From: Vibrio hippocampi
GTDB lineage: Bacteria; Pseudomonadota; Gammaproteobacteria; Enterobacterales; Vibrionaceae
NCBI RefSeq assembly: GCF_921292975.1
Contig: NZ_CAKLCM010000003.1
Location: 1,426,001-1,490,000, forward strand
DNA length: 64,000 nucleotides
Direction: 5' to 3'
This document shows, in pieces, positions 32,592 to 42,629 of this stretch. Each line of letters opens with the position of its first letter. Position 1 is the stretch's first letter. The notes beneath the pieces were generated by a model. That model ran no database searches and was not told the origin of the DNA. It was given only the letters and a program-made list of their open reading frames with translations. The position numbers and the translations under genes were made by a program.

Positions 32592-34382
32592 ATGAACAAT
32601 AAGATATGGACTTTGCTCCCATTAATGGGCGCAGCAATACACTCGCTACCAACAACCGCCCAAACTCATCCCAGCATTGCAGCAGAAATTGCGGCCCTTA
32701 AAATAGAATGTCAGCAAGCGATTACGATGCAAATCAGTGACAAGCCAGTTACAGGTATCACTAAGCTTGGTACTGCAATTGCGGATGCACCTTTCGACTC
32801 ATCCGCGGCAGAGATTGTCAGCTATGATCAATGCAGCGATAGCCTGTTTGTGGTGAACTCACAGGCACAAAGAGTGGACGTTATGACTCTAGATGCCATT
32901 TCTGCCCCAAGCATTGCATTTCATATTGATCTATCCGCCGCTGCCAAACATGCAAATATCGAGATTGGCGCTGCAAATAGTGTCAGCACTCACCATGGTT
33001 TAGTCGCTATCGCCATCGAAAACAACGACAAACAACAAGAAGGCATTGTCGCCTTATACCGTTCCGATAATCTTAATCTCATTACCACCTACAAAACTGG
33101 CGCACTGCCCGACATGGTGTCATTTTCAGCCGATGGGCGTTATATCGCCACCGCCAATGAAGGCGAACCAAGTCAGGATTACCGTATTGATCCAGAAGGC
33201 AGTGTTACTCTTATCGACCTATCAACAGGCATTAGCAAAGCATCTGTGACCAACATTGACTTTTTAGACTTCAACCAAGGTGGTACTCGACACAGTGAGT
33301 TGGATTCGAAAGTCAGGATCTCAGCGCCTAATGCCACCGTTGCTCAAGATCTCGAACCAGAGTACTTAACCTTTGCCGACAACGGTAAACTCTATGTCGC
33401 GATGCAAGAGAATAACGCTCTCGCGGTCATTGATGTCGCCAGTGCTAAGGTTGATGCCATTTATGGACTGGGCGGAAAGTCATGGCAAACCGCTCAATTG
33501 GATGCTTCAAACAAAGATAAAATCATCGGCAACCTACAAAGCTACCCTCAACTTGAAGGTTTATATATGCCGGATAGTATTGATAGCTACACAGTGAATG
33601 GCACAACCTATATCGTCACTGCAAATGAAGGGGATGGCCGAGAATATGGCTTTGATACCACGCAAAAACAGTGCGACGAGCAAGGTTTCGAGTGGGATGG
33701 GAGCGACTATAGAGGCACGGCGGACTACGACAATAAACCCGATTTTTGTATCGCGTATATTGATGAAATCCGTGGTAAGAAACTTGACGTTGACCCTGAA
33801 CACCCACTCTCCGCAGCATTAGAGGATCAGCAGCAACTCGCCAGATTAAAAGTCATCAATCCAAGGCAGAAGGTTCAGCCAGACCAAGTTATCCAAGCCT
33901 ACGGAGCAAGATCTTTCTCTATTTGGAATGAAAAAGGCAACCTAGTTTTTGACAGCGGTGATGAATTCGCTCGTAAAGTGCTAGAAACTGACAAAGATCA
34001 CTTCAACAGCACTAGTGATAACAATGATTCTGCAGATGATCGCAGCGATGATAAAGGCAGCGAGCCAGAGGCCATTAAGGTAATCGCTATCAACGGACGC
34101 TTCTACGCGTTTATTGGACTAGAGCGTCAAGGCGGCATCATGGTGTATGACGTGACTAACCCAAGCCAAGCCTCGTTTGTTGCCTACCACAATAACCGAG
34201 ACTTCGAACAACCGGTCTGTACCAAGGTGGATGGCGGTGATTGCGACAATGACGAATTCAATCCCAAAGCCGGTGATTTAGCACCAGAATCTATCGCTCA
34301 CATCACCCGCTACGGGCAGCACTTTATTGCCGTAGGTAACGAAGTCAGCGGCACAACGACCGTGTATCGTGTGGATTTTTAA
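32592..34382 (+). CDS. choice-of-anchor I family exported protein
   Basis: 596 aa with a signal peptide (1-23, ending TTA). The chain reads as a beta-propeller-like repeat protein: SLFVVNSQAQRVDVMTL, ALPDMVSFSADGRYIATANEGEP, LEPEYLTFADNGKLYVAMQENNALAVID and YIVTANEGDGREY. This matches the choice-of-anchor I family, which includes proteins loosely called alkaline phosphatase-like. An acidic stretch (DNNDSADDRSDDKGSEPEA) may bind calcium. No anchor is visible at this C-terminus. The function is unknown. It stands alone and has its own terminator. Confidence 0.85.
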   Translation: MNNKIWTLLPLMGAAIHSLPTTAQTHPSIAAEIAALKIECQQAITMQISDKPVTGITKLGTAIADAPFDSSAAEIVSYDQCSDSLFVVNSQAQRVDVMTLDAISAPSIAFHIDLSAAAKHANIEIGAANSVSTHHGLVAIAIENNDKQQEGIVALYRSDNLNLITTYKTGALPDMVSFSADGRYIATANEGEPSQDYRIDPEGSVTLIDLSTGISKASVTNIDFLDFNQGGTRHSELDSKVRISAPNATVAQDLEPEYLTFADNGKLYVAMQENNALAVIDVASAKVDAIYGLGGKSWQTAQLDASNKDKIIGNLQSYPQLEGLYMPDSIDSYTVNGTTYIVTANEGDGREYGFDTTQKQCDEQGFEWDGSDYRGTADYDNKPDFCIAYIDEIRGKKLDVDPEHPLSAALEDQQQLARLKVINPRQKVQPDQVIQAYGARSFSIWNEKGNLVFDSGDEFARKVLETDKDHFNSTSDNNDSADDRSDDKGSEPEAIKVIAINGRFYAFIGLERQGGIMVYDVTNPSQASFVAYHNNRDFEQPVCTKVDGGDCDNDEFNPKAGDLAPESIAHITRYGQHFIAVGNEVSGTTTVYRVDF

Positions 34383-34420
34383 ACCGCGATATCGCTAAAA
34401 AAGCGGGTTCAAGACTCTGA

Positions 34421-34445
34421 CCCTTGGTGAAAGCCAAGGGTTTTT
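34421..34445 (+). terminator. intrinsic terminator
   Basis: CCCTTGG-tgaaag-CCAAGGG followed by five T, about 40 bases past the choice-of-anchor I gene. Confidence 0.9.
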
Positions 34446-34527
34446 CTGTTCCAATCCGAAAGCATTTTTTTATCAAACACAAATCAAATACAAGTTTATT
34501 TCCGATAAAGACGTAGCACCCGAATGT

Positions 34528-34572
34528 AACTCTATATTCAGTAACTCTATATTTAGTAAATCTATGTTTATA
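34528..34572. repeat. short tandem array, 15 bp x 3
   Basis: Units AACTCTATATTCAGT, AACTCTATATTTAGT and a decayed third copy lie between the terminator and recQ. Confidence 0.85.
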
Positions 34573-34701
34573 AAGTCTTAAATCACGAGATCCTTATCGA
34601 AACATACACTGCTTTTTATTACGCTGCCCTGTCGTTACGACAAAATATCATTACAATGGCAAAGCAAATTTTATCTACGCAGACTAGAGGTAAACATCGG
34701 T

Positions 34702-36834
34702 ATGACATTGTCGGCAAAGCAAGTTCTCAACTCAGTGTTTGGCTATGATGAATTTCGTCATCAGCAACAAGCGATTATCGATAGTGTAGTTGCCGGTGAA
34801 GATGTCCTAACCTTGATGCCGACAGGCGGCGGTAAATCTCTCTGCTACCAAATACCCGCTATTGTGCGTCCGGGTGTCGGTATTGTGGTATCGCCTCTTA
34901 TTGCATTGATGAAGGATCAGGTTGACGCGCTTGAGCAACTCGGCATTCAAGCGGCTTACTTAAACTCCAGCTTAGACCCTTATGAGCAACAGCAAGTCGA
35001 AGAGTTAGTCTATCGTGGTGAAGTACAACTTCTTTACGTTGCGCCTGAACGCCTATTAATGGAACGCACGCTCAATCTGCTGTCTCAGTGTCAAATTTCC
35101 TTGTTTGCTATCGATGAAGCCCACTGCGTGAGTCAATGGGGGCATGATTTTAGACCGGAATATCAGCAACTCTCGATATTGCAGCAGCGATTTAGCTCAG
35201 TACCAAGAATTGCTTTAACCGCAACCGCCGATCAAAAGACCAAACAGGAAATCATTGACCAACTTGGTCTTAACAATGCCCAAGTGTTCAGTCATAGTTT
35301 TGACAGACCCAATATTCGCTACCATGTTAGTGAATCCAGCAACGCAAGAAATGAACTCTGGTCATTCATCAACGAAAACCACCCCCAAGATGCGGGCGTG
35401 GTCTACTGCTTATCACGTAAAAAAGTCGATGAAACAGCTCAATGGTTGAGAGAACAAGGTCGTCATGCTCTGCCCTATCATGCGGGTATGAACTCGACCC
35501 AGCGTGAAGAAAATCAGCGCCGCTTTCTGCGTGAGGACAGTGTTATCATCGTCGCCACCGTGGCTTTTGGAATGGGTATTGATAAGCCTGATGTTCGTTT
35601 TGTCGCCCACCTTAGCCTACCTAAAACCATTGAGGCCTATTATCAAGAAACCGGTCGAGCAGGACGCGATGGTGAACCCGCCAATGCTTGGATGTCCTAC
35701 GGTATGCAAGACATGGTGTTACAAAGACAGATGGTGGAAAACTCCGAGGGCAGCGAACAGTACAAGCAGGTTCAGCTTCAGAAGTTAAATGCGCTCTTGG
35801 GGTATTGCGAGTTGATCAGCTGTCGAAGGCAAAGTCTACTTGCCTATTTTGGTGAATCTCTTGAGCAGCCCTGTGGCAATTGCGATAACTGTCTAGCGCC
35901 ACCAAAAACCTGGGATGCCACCCAAGCGGTACAGAAGGCTCTGTCTACCGTCTACCGCTGCGATCAACGCTTTGCCGTGACCTATTTGACTAATGTGCTA
36001 CTCGGTAAGGCAGATCAACGCATCACTCGCTTTGGACATGACAAGATCTCAACATTTGGTATTGGCACCGAGTTGAACGCTAATCAATGGAAAGGCGTCT
36101 TTCGTCAGTTAATCGCCATGAATTTACTTAAGGTGACAGGAGAATATAACCAACTCTCTTTAACCGCTGAGTGTCGCCCGATTTTACAGGGAAAACAAAA
36201 GGTCGAGCTAAGAGAACTGCGTCAATCAAAAGCAAAGTCGACCAATAAAAAACGCGCTATCGGTGATCTTTCCGCTGATGACCAGCAACAATTTGACGCT
36301 TTGAAGAGTGTGCGCAGTGAGTTAGCCAAAGAGCAAAATGTTCCTGCCTATATAATCTGTCACGATGCCAGCCTCAAACAAATGGCTAAAGAGCGCCCTT
36401 CAAAGCTGTCCGAGTTGCACGCCATCTCCGGTTTTGGTGATACAAAGATCGAGAAATATGGTGAGCGCTTTATCTCAGTAATCACCTCAAAGACGGGCGC
36501 ATCAGACACCCTGACAGAAACACAACGCAAAACAGTGCAGCTTTTCCATCAATTATCCAGTGTCGAACAAACTGCAGCAAGTCGCGAGTTATCGCTCAAT
36601 ACCGTGGTCAGCCATCTTGCCGCAGCCATCGAGATCGGCGAATGCGAACTGTCTCAAGTTGTCACCTTAACGGAGCAACAAATAGAGACCATCGCCAATA
36701 TGGCTCAACAGGTTGATTTCTTTGAGAACAAAAAATTGAAAGAGCTTTTCGAAGCCTTAAATGAAGAGTTCAGTTATAGCGATATTAAATGTGTGTTGGC
36801 GCATTTGGTGAGTTCAAGTAAGTCCAAATCGTAA
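34702..36834 (+). CDS. recQ: RecQ-family ATP-dependent DNA helicase with C-terminal helix-turn-helix domain
   Basis: 710 aa, about 100 longer than E. coli RecQ. The helicase core has Walker A K45 ([13 protein letters not shown]), the DEAH box in [19 protein letters not shown] and motif [17 protein letters not shown] zinc-binding RQC region follows ([19 protein letters not shown]), then an RQC winged helix, an HRDC domain (about 530-600: [25 protein letters not shown]) and a C-terminal HTH_40-like domain (about 610-705). It unwinds recombination intermediates 3'-5'. Whether it is the main RecQ or a second copy cannot be told here. Its stop lies 5 bases from that of the convergent napH. Confidence 0.93.
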   Translation: MTLSAKQVLNSVFGYDEFRHQQQAIIDSVVAGEDVLTLMPTGGGKSLCYQIPAIVRPGVGIVVSPLIALMKDQVDALEQLGIQAAYLNSSLDPYEQQQVEELVYRGEVQLLYVAPERLLMERTLNLLSQCQISLFAIDEAHCVSQWGHDFRPEYQQLSILQQRFSSVPRIALTATADQKTKQEIIDQLGLNNAQVFSHSFDRPNIRYHVSESSNARNELWSFINENHPQDAGVVYCLSRKKVDETAQWLREQGRHALPYHAGMNSTQREENQRRFLREDSVIIVATVAFGMGIDKPDVRFVAHLSLPKTIEAYYQETGRAGRDGEPANAWMSYGMQDMVLQRQMVENSEGSEQYKQVQLQKLNALLGYCELISCRRQSLLAYFGESLEQPCGNCDNCLAPPKTWDATQAVQKALSTVYRCDQRFAVTYLTNVLLGKADQRITRFGHDKISTFGIGTELNANQWKGVFRQLIAMNLLKVTGEYNQLSLTAECRPILQGKQKVELRELRQSKAKSTNKKRAIGDLSADDQQQFDALKSVRSELAKEQNVPAYIICHDASLKQMAKERPSKLSELHAISGFGDTKIEKYGERFISVITSKTGASDTLTETQRKTVQLFHQLSSVEQTAASRELSLNTVVSHLAAAIEIGECELSQVVTLTEQQIETIANMAQQVDFFENKKLKELFEALNEEFSYSDIKCVLAHLVSSSKSKS

Positions 36835-36839
36835 TGCAG

Positions 36840-37697
36840 CTAGCTCTTATCACGGGAAGATCCTAAACGAGATTTAAACTGCAACACATCTTCTGGACAC
36901 ACTTCAATACAGCGACCGCAACTAATGCAATCTTGGCTCATCACTTTGCGGTCGCCCTCTTTAAGCGGTTGCCGCAACACCTGTGGTTCAGGACAGACGT
37001 TGTAACAGTCCATACACTTAGTACAAGCCTCTCGCTGAGTGGCGGTGATACGGAGAATACTTTTTCGACCTATTACGCCGTAAGTCGCGCCTAATGGACA
37101 TAAATGCCCACACCAGCCATGTTGAACCAGAACCAAGTCTAGCAAGAACACAAGCACCACGAGTATCCAACCCGAACCGATGCCAAAAACCAACCCGCGA
37201 TGCAAGCTGGCTACTGGGTCGATCCAAGCCCACAACAGGGAACCTGAAATAGCACTGCCCAATAAAATAACCGGAATGAGCCAATAACGCAGCGTTGGTG
37301 ACCATTGAAAACCGGTTTTAATATCTAGCTTACGTCTTATCCAAGCCGCCAAATCCGTGACCATATTGACAGGACAGACCCAAGCACAGAACACCCTTGG
37401 CGCAAGTACGGCATAAAAAGCGACCACCAACGCAACGCCGATGAGCGCTGTTGCTTCGGGCCAATGCCCGGTCACGATGGTTTGCAGTACAATCAATGGA
37501 TCGCTAAGAGGGATAGTCTCCAGCACCATGCTAGACGACAAATTGCCCGTCAAAATGCCCCATGTCGGTCCCATAATAAAAAACAGCATAATGGAAAGTT
37601 GACACAGACGTCTCGCGAGCAAAAAGCGATAGGCATGCCACCAGCCCAGCTTAAACCGAGCTTCTTTACCTGCGTCTTTAGCAAAGTTCTTCGCCAT
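36840..37697 (-). CDS. napH: NapH-type quinol dehydrogenase membrane subunit
   Basis: 285 aa inner-membrane iron-sulfur protein with four to five helices. The family marks are FCAWVCPVNMV and GWCGHLCPLGA at helix ends, followed by two 4Fe-4S clusters on the cytoplasmic side (CTKCMDCYNVCPEP and CISCGRCIEVCPED). NapH oxidises menaquinol or ubiquinol and passes electrons to NapG and a periplasmic reductase. Its start overlaps the napG stop by one base. No napA, napB, napC or napD is nearby, so the electron acceptor must be encoded elsewhere or be different. Confidence 0.92.
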   Translation of the reverse strand: MAKNFAKDAGKEARFKLGWWHAYRFLLARRLCQLSIMLFFIMGPTWGILTGNLSSSMVLETIPLSDPLIVLQTIVTGHWPEATALIGVALVVAFYAVLAPRVFCAWVCPVNMVTDLAAWIRRKLDIKTGFQWSPTLRYWLIPVILLGSAISGSLLWAWIDPVASLHRGLVFGIGSGWILVVLVFLLDLVLVQHGWCGHLCPLGATYGVIGRKSILRITATQREACTKCMDCYNVCPEPQVLRQPLKEGDRKVMSQDCISCGRCIEVCPEDVLQFKSRLGSSRDKS

Positions 37698-38518
37698 TAT
37701 TTGTTCCCCTTATTGAGATTTAAGCTCTCAATTGCAGGACTCTCATCGGTCGATGGGAAATTGCCATCACGCAACTCAACGTTTTCTTCCCATCCCAACT
37801 GGTAATACTCACCCATCTGCCCTTTTGCCAGTTCGATAGGCACCACTTTGATCACAGGCACTTCAGTGACACAGGCTTGTTCACACTTGCCGCAACCCGT
37901 GCAGAAGTCTGAGTGTACCGTTGGGATGAATTTGGCATGATAGCCCGTCCTTTGATTGCGGATTGGCTCTAACGTGATCGCCTCATCGATAAGAGGACAG
38001 ACACGATAACAAACGTCACAACGTAGTCCTTGCCAATTCAGACACTCTTCATGGTCAATAAGGACCGCAAGCCCCATTCGCGCATCATCAATATTGGTCA
38101 AACTATGGTCGAGTGCACCGCTTGGGCAAGCAACGACACAAGGAATATCGTCACACATCTCACAAGGAATATCTCGAGCAGTAAAATAGGGCATACCTGA
38201 AGCGATGGGAGAAAGAAGAGTGGCAAGTTTCAGGGTGTCATAGGGGCAAGCTTGAACACATAAACCGCAGCGCAAACAAGCTTGGTCAAACAAGTTCCCC
38301 TCGAGCGCACCCGGAGGAGGAATTGGCACCCCACCGCTGGTTTCGGCTTGACCTTGTCGAGACTGCAAACCTAATAGGGTTGCGGCCGCACCTACCCCAA
38401 CAGCGGTTCTTGCTGCATCACGTAAAAAGCGACGACGTGCCATCGAGGTTTTGAACTGGGATGATCTTTGCGTCGGTGCTTTGTCATTAGTTTTGTCGTT
38501 AGACTTTTCATTAGCCAT
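37697..38518 (-). CDS. napG: NapG-type periplasmic ferredoxin
   Basis: 273 aa. The Tat signal (about 26-58) has [15 protein letters not shown], so the protein is exported folded with its clusters. Four Cys-rich motifs follow: [47 protein letters not shown] and [14 protein letters not shown], enough for four 4Fe-4S clusters as in NapG/MauM. It should take electrons from NapH. The first residues before the Tat signal are a small duplication (NDKTNDK) from a 12-bp array. A napG/napH pair without a nitrate reductase is unusual. Confidence 0.92.
   Translation of the reverse strand: MANEKSNDKTNDKAPTQRSSQFKTSMARRRFLRDAARTAVGVGAAATLLGLQSRQGQAETSGGVPIPPPGALEGNLFDQACLRCGLCVQACPYDTLKLATLLSPIASGMPYFTARDIPCEMCDDIPCVVACPSGALDHSLTNIDDARMGLAVLIDHEECLNWQGLRCDVCYRVCPLIDEAITLEPIRNQRTGYHAKFIPTVHSDFCTGCGKCEQACVTEVPVIKVVPIELAKGQMGEYYQLGWEENVELRDGNFPSTDESPAIESLNLNKGNK
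38480..38515. repeat. 12 bp x 3 array in napG N-terminal codons
   Basis: On the plus strand the units TTTGTCATTAGT, TTTGTCGTTAGA and CTTTTCATTAGC follow one another within the first codons of napG. The unit length keeps the frame. Confidence 0.7.
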
Positions 38519-38572
38519 AACTTAGACCTATACCCTGACAGGGAAAAATCAGCTCGCTCTCAGCTAAAATTT

Positions 38573-38629
38573 TTGCTTTAAGCCAAAAACCTTACGTTAC
38601 GCAAAAAACCTTGCTTTGAGCAAAAAACA
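38573..38629. repeat. short tandem array, 19 bp x 3
   Basis: Three 19-base units of the form TTGCTTTAAGCCAAAAACC lie in the napG upstream region. Confidence 0.82.
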
Positions 38630-38812
38630 ATAACCTAAGTCAGTATTATTTGTGTGGTTGCTTCAAAAAGCATAGTGCGACAGGAGGCTCAACTCAAGGC
38701 GATAAAGGGATCGCCCCTTGCAATATCCGCACGTCAACAGAGCGTGTATTGTCAGGCATCCTCCCCAGCGCCAATTCTGAATCCTGCGCTTTTGAATCGC
38801 TTAGCGTTATTG

Positions 38813-39997
38813 CTAGCTGAAATTCATCGAATAATCAGGCTTTTTCGGGGCAGGCATTGGGTCGTGTTGAGTATTTGAATTATCCGTAGCGTAATCGCTA
38901 GCATTATTTTCTGCAGATATATCATCTAGCAGCGTTGCCGATTGTATCTGTTCGGATTGCGCTAATTCTCGTTCATCGTCTCCGTCATTCTCTCCAAGCA
39001 GAGGAATATTACGACGATATATACGATTAAACACCTTAATCAGAGAGTGCTTTGCCACTTCTCCGTATTCCATCTTTTTCAAAATAGGTTTAGCGATTGA
39101 CTGTAAACCAACGATCAGATCAACACCGAGATCATTGCCAACAAGGTCACGAAGGGGACGCGCATCATCAAATCCTAGATATGCCGACATATAAAGCCAT
39201 ACATAGGCAATAGAGTTACCATTAGGTTTCTTGTTTCTCCATGCATCGCCTACATAGTACATCGCGGTGGCGTTACCATGTTCTGCAACCCGCTCAAGCC
39301 AGTAACAGCCTCGCTCATGATTCGGCTCGACACCAATCCCATTGATATAATTCAGTCCAAGCTTAATCATACCCTCTTCGTTATCACGAACCGCTGCACG
39401 TTTAAACCATTGGGTCGATGCTATTGGGGATGGATTCATGTTATCTGTAGAGACAAACCAATCACCCATAAATAGTATCGCTTCCATGAGACCTTCTTTC
39501 GCGGCCTCTTCGATAGTACGAAGACCTTTTTCGACATCCTGCTCGGTTCCTCGTCCATTAAGGCAGGCTTTACCCGCTTCAAACTTTGCCTGTCTATTAC
39601 CCTCACTGGCGTCAATCCAGAGTTTCCAGTAGCCAGCTTGGTCACACACCACGACATCGTCCGGCTTTTTCTGCGCAACACGAATAAAACCATGCATTGC
39701 ATTGATGCTTTCTAAACCCGCACCTTTGCTATACCAATAGAGAGCTTCGTTCACATTGGTGCGTTCTGCTTCTTTTGCGAGATATAAGATGGTGGGAATA
39801 TGCCCGGTTTCCGCCTTAAATTGACGTTCTTGGCGTTCCTGCTGGCGTGCTTTTTCTATGGTTCTACGGTATCTCGCTTCACGCTCAATGCGCTCACGAG
39901 CAATGCGCTTGTTCCGCAGCGTCAACGACACCATCCATATCACAAATAGCATTAGCGAAAGAGAAGTAGCAGCAATAGCAATGGCAAGCGTCGACAT
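38813..39997 (-). CDS. membrane-anchored Sel1-repeat protein
   Basis: 394 aa from the ATG at 39997; a TTG start three codons earlier is possible. An N-terminal membrane anchor (about 3-25: LAIAIAATSLSLMLFVIWMV) is followed by a basic coiled-coil-like stretch (RIARERIEREARYRRTIEKARQQER), then Sel1-type repeats (about 65-290) such as GNRQAKFEAGKACLNGRGTE and EGMIKLGLNYINGIG. The C-terminal 70 residues are acidic and low in complexity. Sel1 proteins act as protein-binding scaffolds; no partner is suggested by the neighbours. Confidence 0.82.
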   Translation of the reverse strand: MSTLAIAIAATSLSLMLFVIWMVSLTLRNKRIARERIEREARYRRTIEKARQQERQERQFKAETGHIPTILYLAKEAERTNVNEALYWYSKGAGLESINAMHGFIRVAQKKPDDVVVCDQAGYWKLWIDASEGNRQAKFEAGKACLNGRGTEQDVEKGLRTIEEAAKEGLMEAILFMGDWFVSTDNMNPSPIASTQWFKRAAVRDNEEGMIKLGLNYINGIGVEPNHERGCYWLERVAEHGNATAMYYVGDAWRNKKPNGNSIAYVWLYMSAYLGFDDARPLRDLVGNDLGVDLIVGLQSIAKPILKKMEYGEVAKHSLIKVFNRIYRRNIPLLGENDGDDERELAQSEQIQSATLLDDISAENNASDYATDNSNTQHDPMPAPKKPDYSMNFS

Positions 39998-40434
39998 AGT
40001 GAACAAACATTCTCATTTACGGTCATAAGACCTAGTGGAAGGTTAGTGTAAAGGACTATCAATCCCAACTCTATACTCAGTATCGGCATCCTAAGCAATA
40101 AGTTGAATCTGTTTACACAATTATACCCAAGTTACCTCAAGATGCAGAGTTCAGAGGTAACTTGGGTATAAATAGATTTCGGTGCAATAAACGGCATAAG
40201 TTGTGACAATTTTTGAGCTAGCTCATCTAAAATCAAAAATAACGGACCAATAAACATGGTCTAAATTATGCTTGCCACTCTGTATTGCGAGCAAATTTTC
40301 GGCAAAAAGGCGAAAAAACGTTAATAAAATGCAATTAAATTACGCTAAATTTGAGCATGCTACCCTTGACCTAGAGTTGACAAAGCGATTAACTAAGGCT
40401 TGCAGTGTCATTCACAAACAAAAACGACAACACT
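39998..40434. other. intergenic stretch between divergent genes
   Basis: Contains a complete palindromic element (40121-40171) and promoter sequence for the debranching enzyme gene. No gene is recognised. Confidence 0.5.
40121..40171. repeat. palindromic intergenic element, full copy
   Basis: TTATACCCAAGTTACCTC and its exact complement form 18-base arms around a 15-base loop containing AAGATGC and GTTCA. Related copies are at 32452 (half) and 62977 (variant). Confidence 0.9.
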
Positions 40435-42450
40435 ATGACAACAGAACAATCTAGCCCATACCCGCTAGGGGCTACCCTAGACAATCACGGATGCAACTTT
40501 TCTATCTATGCACCCGACAGTCCAGACATAAAGCTTGCGCTCTATGCTGATGATGGTAGTCAAACGCTTTATGATTTGCCTAACGAATACGCCGATATAA
40601 GACACATCTATCTCAAAGGCATCACGTCTGGGCAACGATACGGCTATGTGGTAGAGGTCGCCAAACAGACTCTGCCCCCCAACCCAACGGTAAAAGCTAA
40701 ACAGCGCTATTACATCGCTGACCCATATGCGAAAGCGCTCGACAGTTCACTGCACTATTTGCCCCCTTTTAATGCATGCAACAGCTTTAAATTGCCAAAG
40801 TGTATGGTCGTCAAAGACGAGTTTGATTGGCAAGGCGTGACTAAACCCGGTATTCCTCGTGAAGAAATGGTGCTGTTTGAAACTCATGTGAAAGGCATTA
40901 CCAAACTTAATCCAGAAGTACCTGCTAAACAGCAGGGCAAATATCTTGGGTTAGTTAGCGAGCAAATGCTCTCTTTCTATAAACAGCAAAACATCAACAC
41001 GCTACAACTTCTTCCTGTTGCCGCATGTATGCACGAGCCTCATTTACTTGAAGAGTCGATGAATAAAGTGAACTACTGGGGCTACAACCCTTATGTGTTC
41101 ATGGCACCCGATCCAAGATATGCAGACAAGGACGCCGTTAGCGAACTAAAAACCGCGATTCGTGAGTTGCATCGCAATGGCATCGAAGTGATTCTCGATG
41201 TGGTGTACAACCATACGGCAGAAGGGGGCGACAACGGTCCTATCTTCAACCTTAAAGCCCTAGATTCAAAAAGCTATCTGCGCCATGGCGAGTACTTTGC
41301 CAACTTTACTGGCTGCGGTAACACGGTTGATCTCAATCACCAACCGACACTCAATCTAGTGATGGACACCCTAAGATACTGGGTCAGTGAATTCCATATT
41401 GATGGATTCCGTTTTGATTTAGCGGCAACCCTTGGACGTAATGGCGACAATTTTAATCCTCAAGCTGCATTTTTCCGCGCTGTCGCTCAAGATCCCATTC
41501 TCAAACAGACAAAACTGATCGCCGAACCTTGGGATATTGGTCCTAACGGTTATCAAGTCGGTAACTTTCCGTTTGGTTGGAATGAGTGTAACGATCGCCT
41601 ACGTGATATTACTCGCAGCTTCTGGCGTGGTGACCAAGGTTATCTCAAAGAGTTTGCTACACGTATTATGGGTTCACGAGATCTCTACAGTGCCGCCAAC
41701 TGGCCGTACAAAATGACCGTCAACTATATTACCTACCATGACGGCTTCACCATGCAGGATTTGGTGTCCTATAAACACAAGCATAATGAAGCCAATGGCG
41801 AAAATAATCGCGATGGTCATGGCGACAACCGCTCAGATAATTACGGAGAAGAAGGTCCTACCGATAACCCGCTTATCCAAACGACGAGAGAAAGACAAAA
41901 GCGAAACTTTGCCGCTAGCTTGTTATTCTCTTTCGGTATTCCCCACGTGTTGATGGCTGATGTGTTATCGCACTCGCAAGGCGGTAACAACAATGCCTAT
42001 TGCCAAGACAACGATATCAGTTGGCTGAATTGGGATATGAACCCAGCCAAAAGTCACTTTAAAGCGTGGTTGGCGGATATGCTTGAAGCTCGTCAGAAAT
42101 ATATGGTGCCATTTATTCGCGCTTTCAGCGGTGAAAAGCGTAATGATAATCGTATTTTCTGGAGTCGCGTTGATGGTCAATTAATGAGCATGGATGACTG
42201 GAACCATTTGAGTAGCGTCGCATTACATATCGGCATTGGCGAAGATGGACAAGAACTGCTCTATTTGATTAACCAAACGAAAGCGCCAGCCCGCTTCACC
42301 CTGCCAAAAGACCGTGACCAAGTATGGAGTACAATATGTGATACTCATATTGTCGAAACCGAGCTCGGTCATGCTGAAGGCGAAATACTTCAAGCTCCGA
42401 TGTCGATGGCAATCTTGCATTTTGACCCCAGTTCGACCCTAAAGCTTTAG
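40435..42450 (+). CDS. glgX: glycogen debranching enzyme, GlgX/isoamylase type (GH13)
   Basis: 671 aa from the ATG at 40435. An N-terminal CBM48 domain (about 1-120: PLGATLDNHGCNFSIYAPDS) precedes the GH13 barrel with VILDVVYNHTAEGG, the nucleophile Asp in HIDGFRFDLAATLGR, the acid Glu in KLIAEPWDIG and the third Asp region in NYITYHDGFTMQDLV. It hydrolyses alpha-1,6 branches of limit dextrins from glycogen in the cytosol. No other glycogen gene is adjacent, so GlgX is a family call rather than a proven identity. The stop merges into a degenerate 18-bp array. Confidence 0.87.
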   Translation: MTTEQSSPYPLGATLDNHGCNFSIYAPDSPDIKLALYADDGSQTLYDLPNEYADIRHIYLKGITSGQRYGYVVEVAKQTLPPNPTVKAKQRYYIADPYAKALDSSLHYLPPFNACNSFKLPKCMVVKDEFDWQGVTKPGIPREEMVLFETHVKGITKLNPEVPAKQQGKYLGLVSEQMLSFYKQQNINTLQLLPVAACMHEPHLLEESMNKVNYWGYNPYVFMAPDPRYADKDAVSELKTAIRELHRNGIEVILDVVYNHTAEGGDNGPIFNLKALDSKSYLRHGEYFANFTGCGNTVDLNHQPTLNLVMDTLRYWVSEFHIDGFRFDLAATLGRNGDNFNPQAAFFRAVAQDPILKQTKLIAEPWDIGPNGYQVGNFPFGWNECNDRLRDITRSFWRGDQGYLKEFATRIMGSRDLYSAANWPYKMTVNYITYHDGFTMQDLVSYKHKHNEANGENNRDGHGDNRSDNYGEEGPTDNPLIQTTRERQKRNFAASLLFSFGIPHVLMADVLSHSQGGNNNAYCQDNDISWLNWDMNPAKSHFKAWLADMLEARQKYMVPFIRAFSGEKRNDNRIFWSRVDGQLMSMDDWNHLSSVALHIGIGEDGQELLYLINQTKAPARFTLPKDRDQVWSTICDTHIVETELGHAEGEILQAPMSMAILHFDPSSTLKL

Positions 42451-42557
42451 CGAAAGACAAAACTATCGCTAAAGACGAAACTATTGCTAAAGAAAAGCTT
42501 TTGCTAAAAACAAAACTCTGGCTCAAGACAGAGCTCTAGCTAAAGAAAAAGCTAAAG
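42450..42557. repeat. degenerate tandem array, about 18 bp x 6
   Basis: Units of the form GCTAAAGACGAAACTATT repeat from the stop codon of the debranching gene onward, with copies of 17 or 18 bases and a final short unit. Confidence 0.78.
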
Positions 42558-42629
42558 TATTGCAATCAATCAGTAACATAGGCAAGCTAGTGTACGCTTA
42601 AAACTGGCTCCATTATTCAGGATAGATAT

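Larger units (their letters stand above)
34383..34701. other. intergenic stretch
   Basis: Contains the terminator at 34421-34445, the 15-bp array at 34528-34572, and the recQ upstream region. No gene is recognised. Confidence 0.5.
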
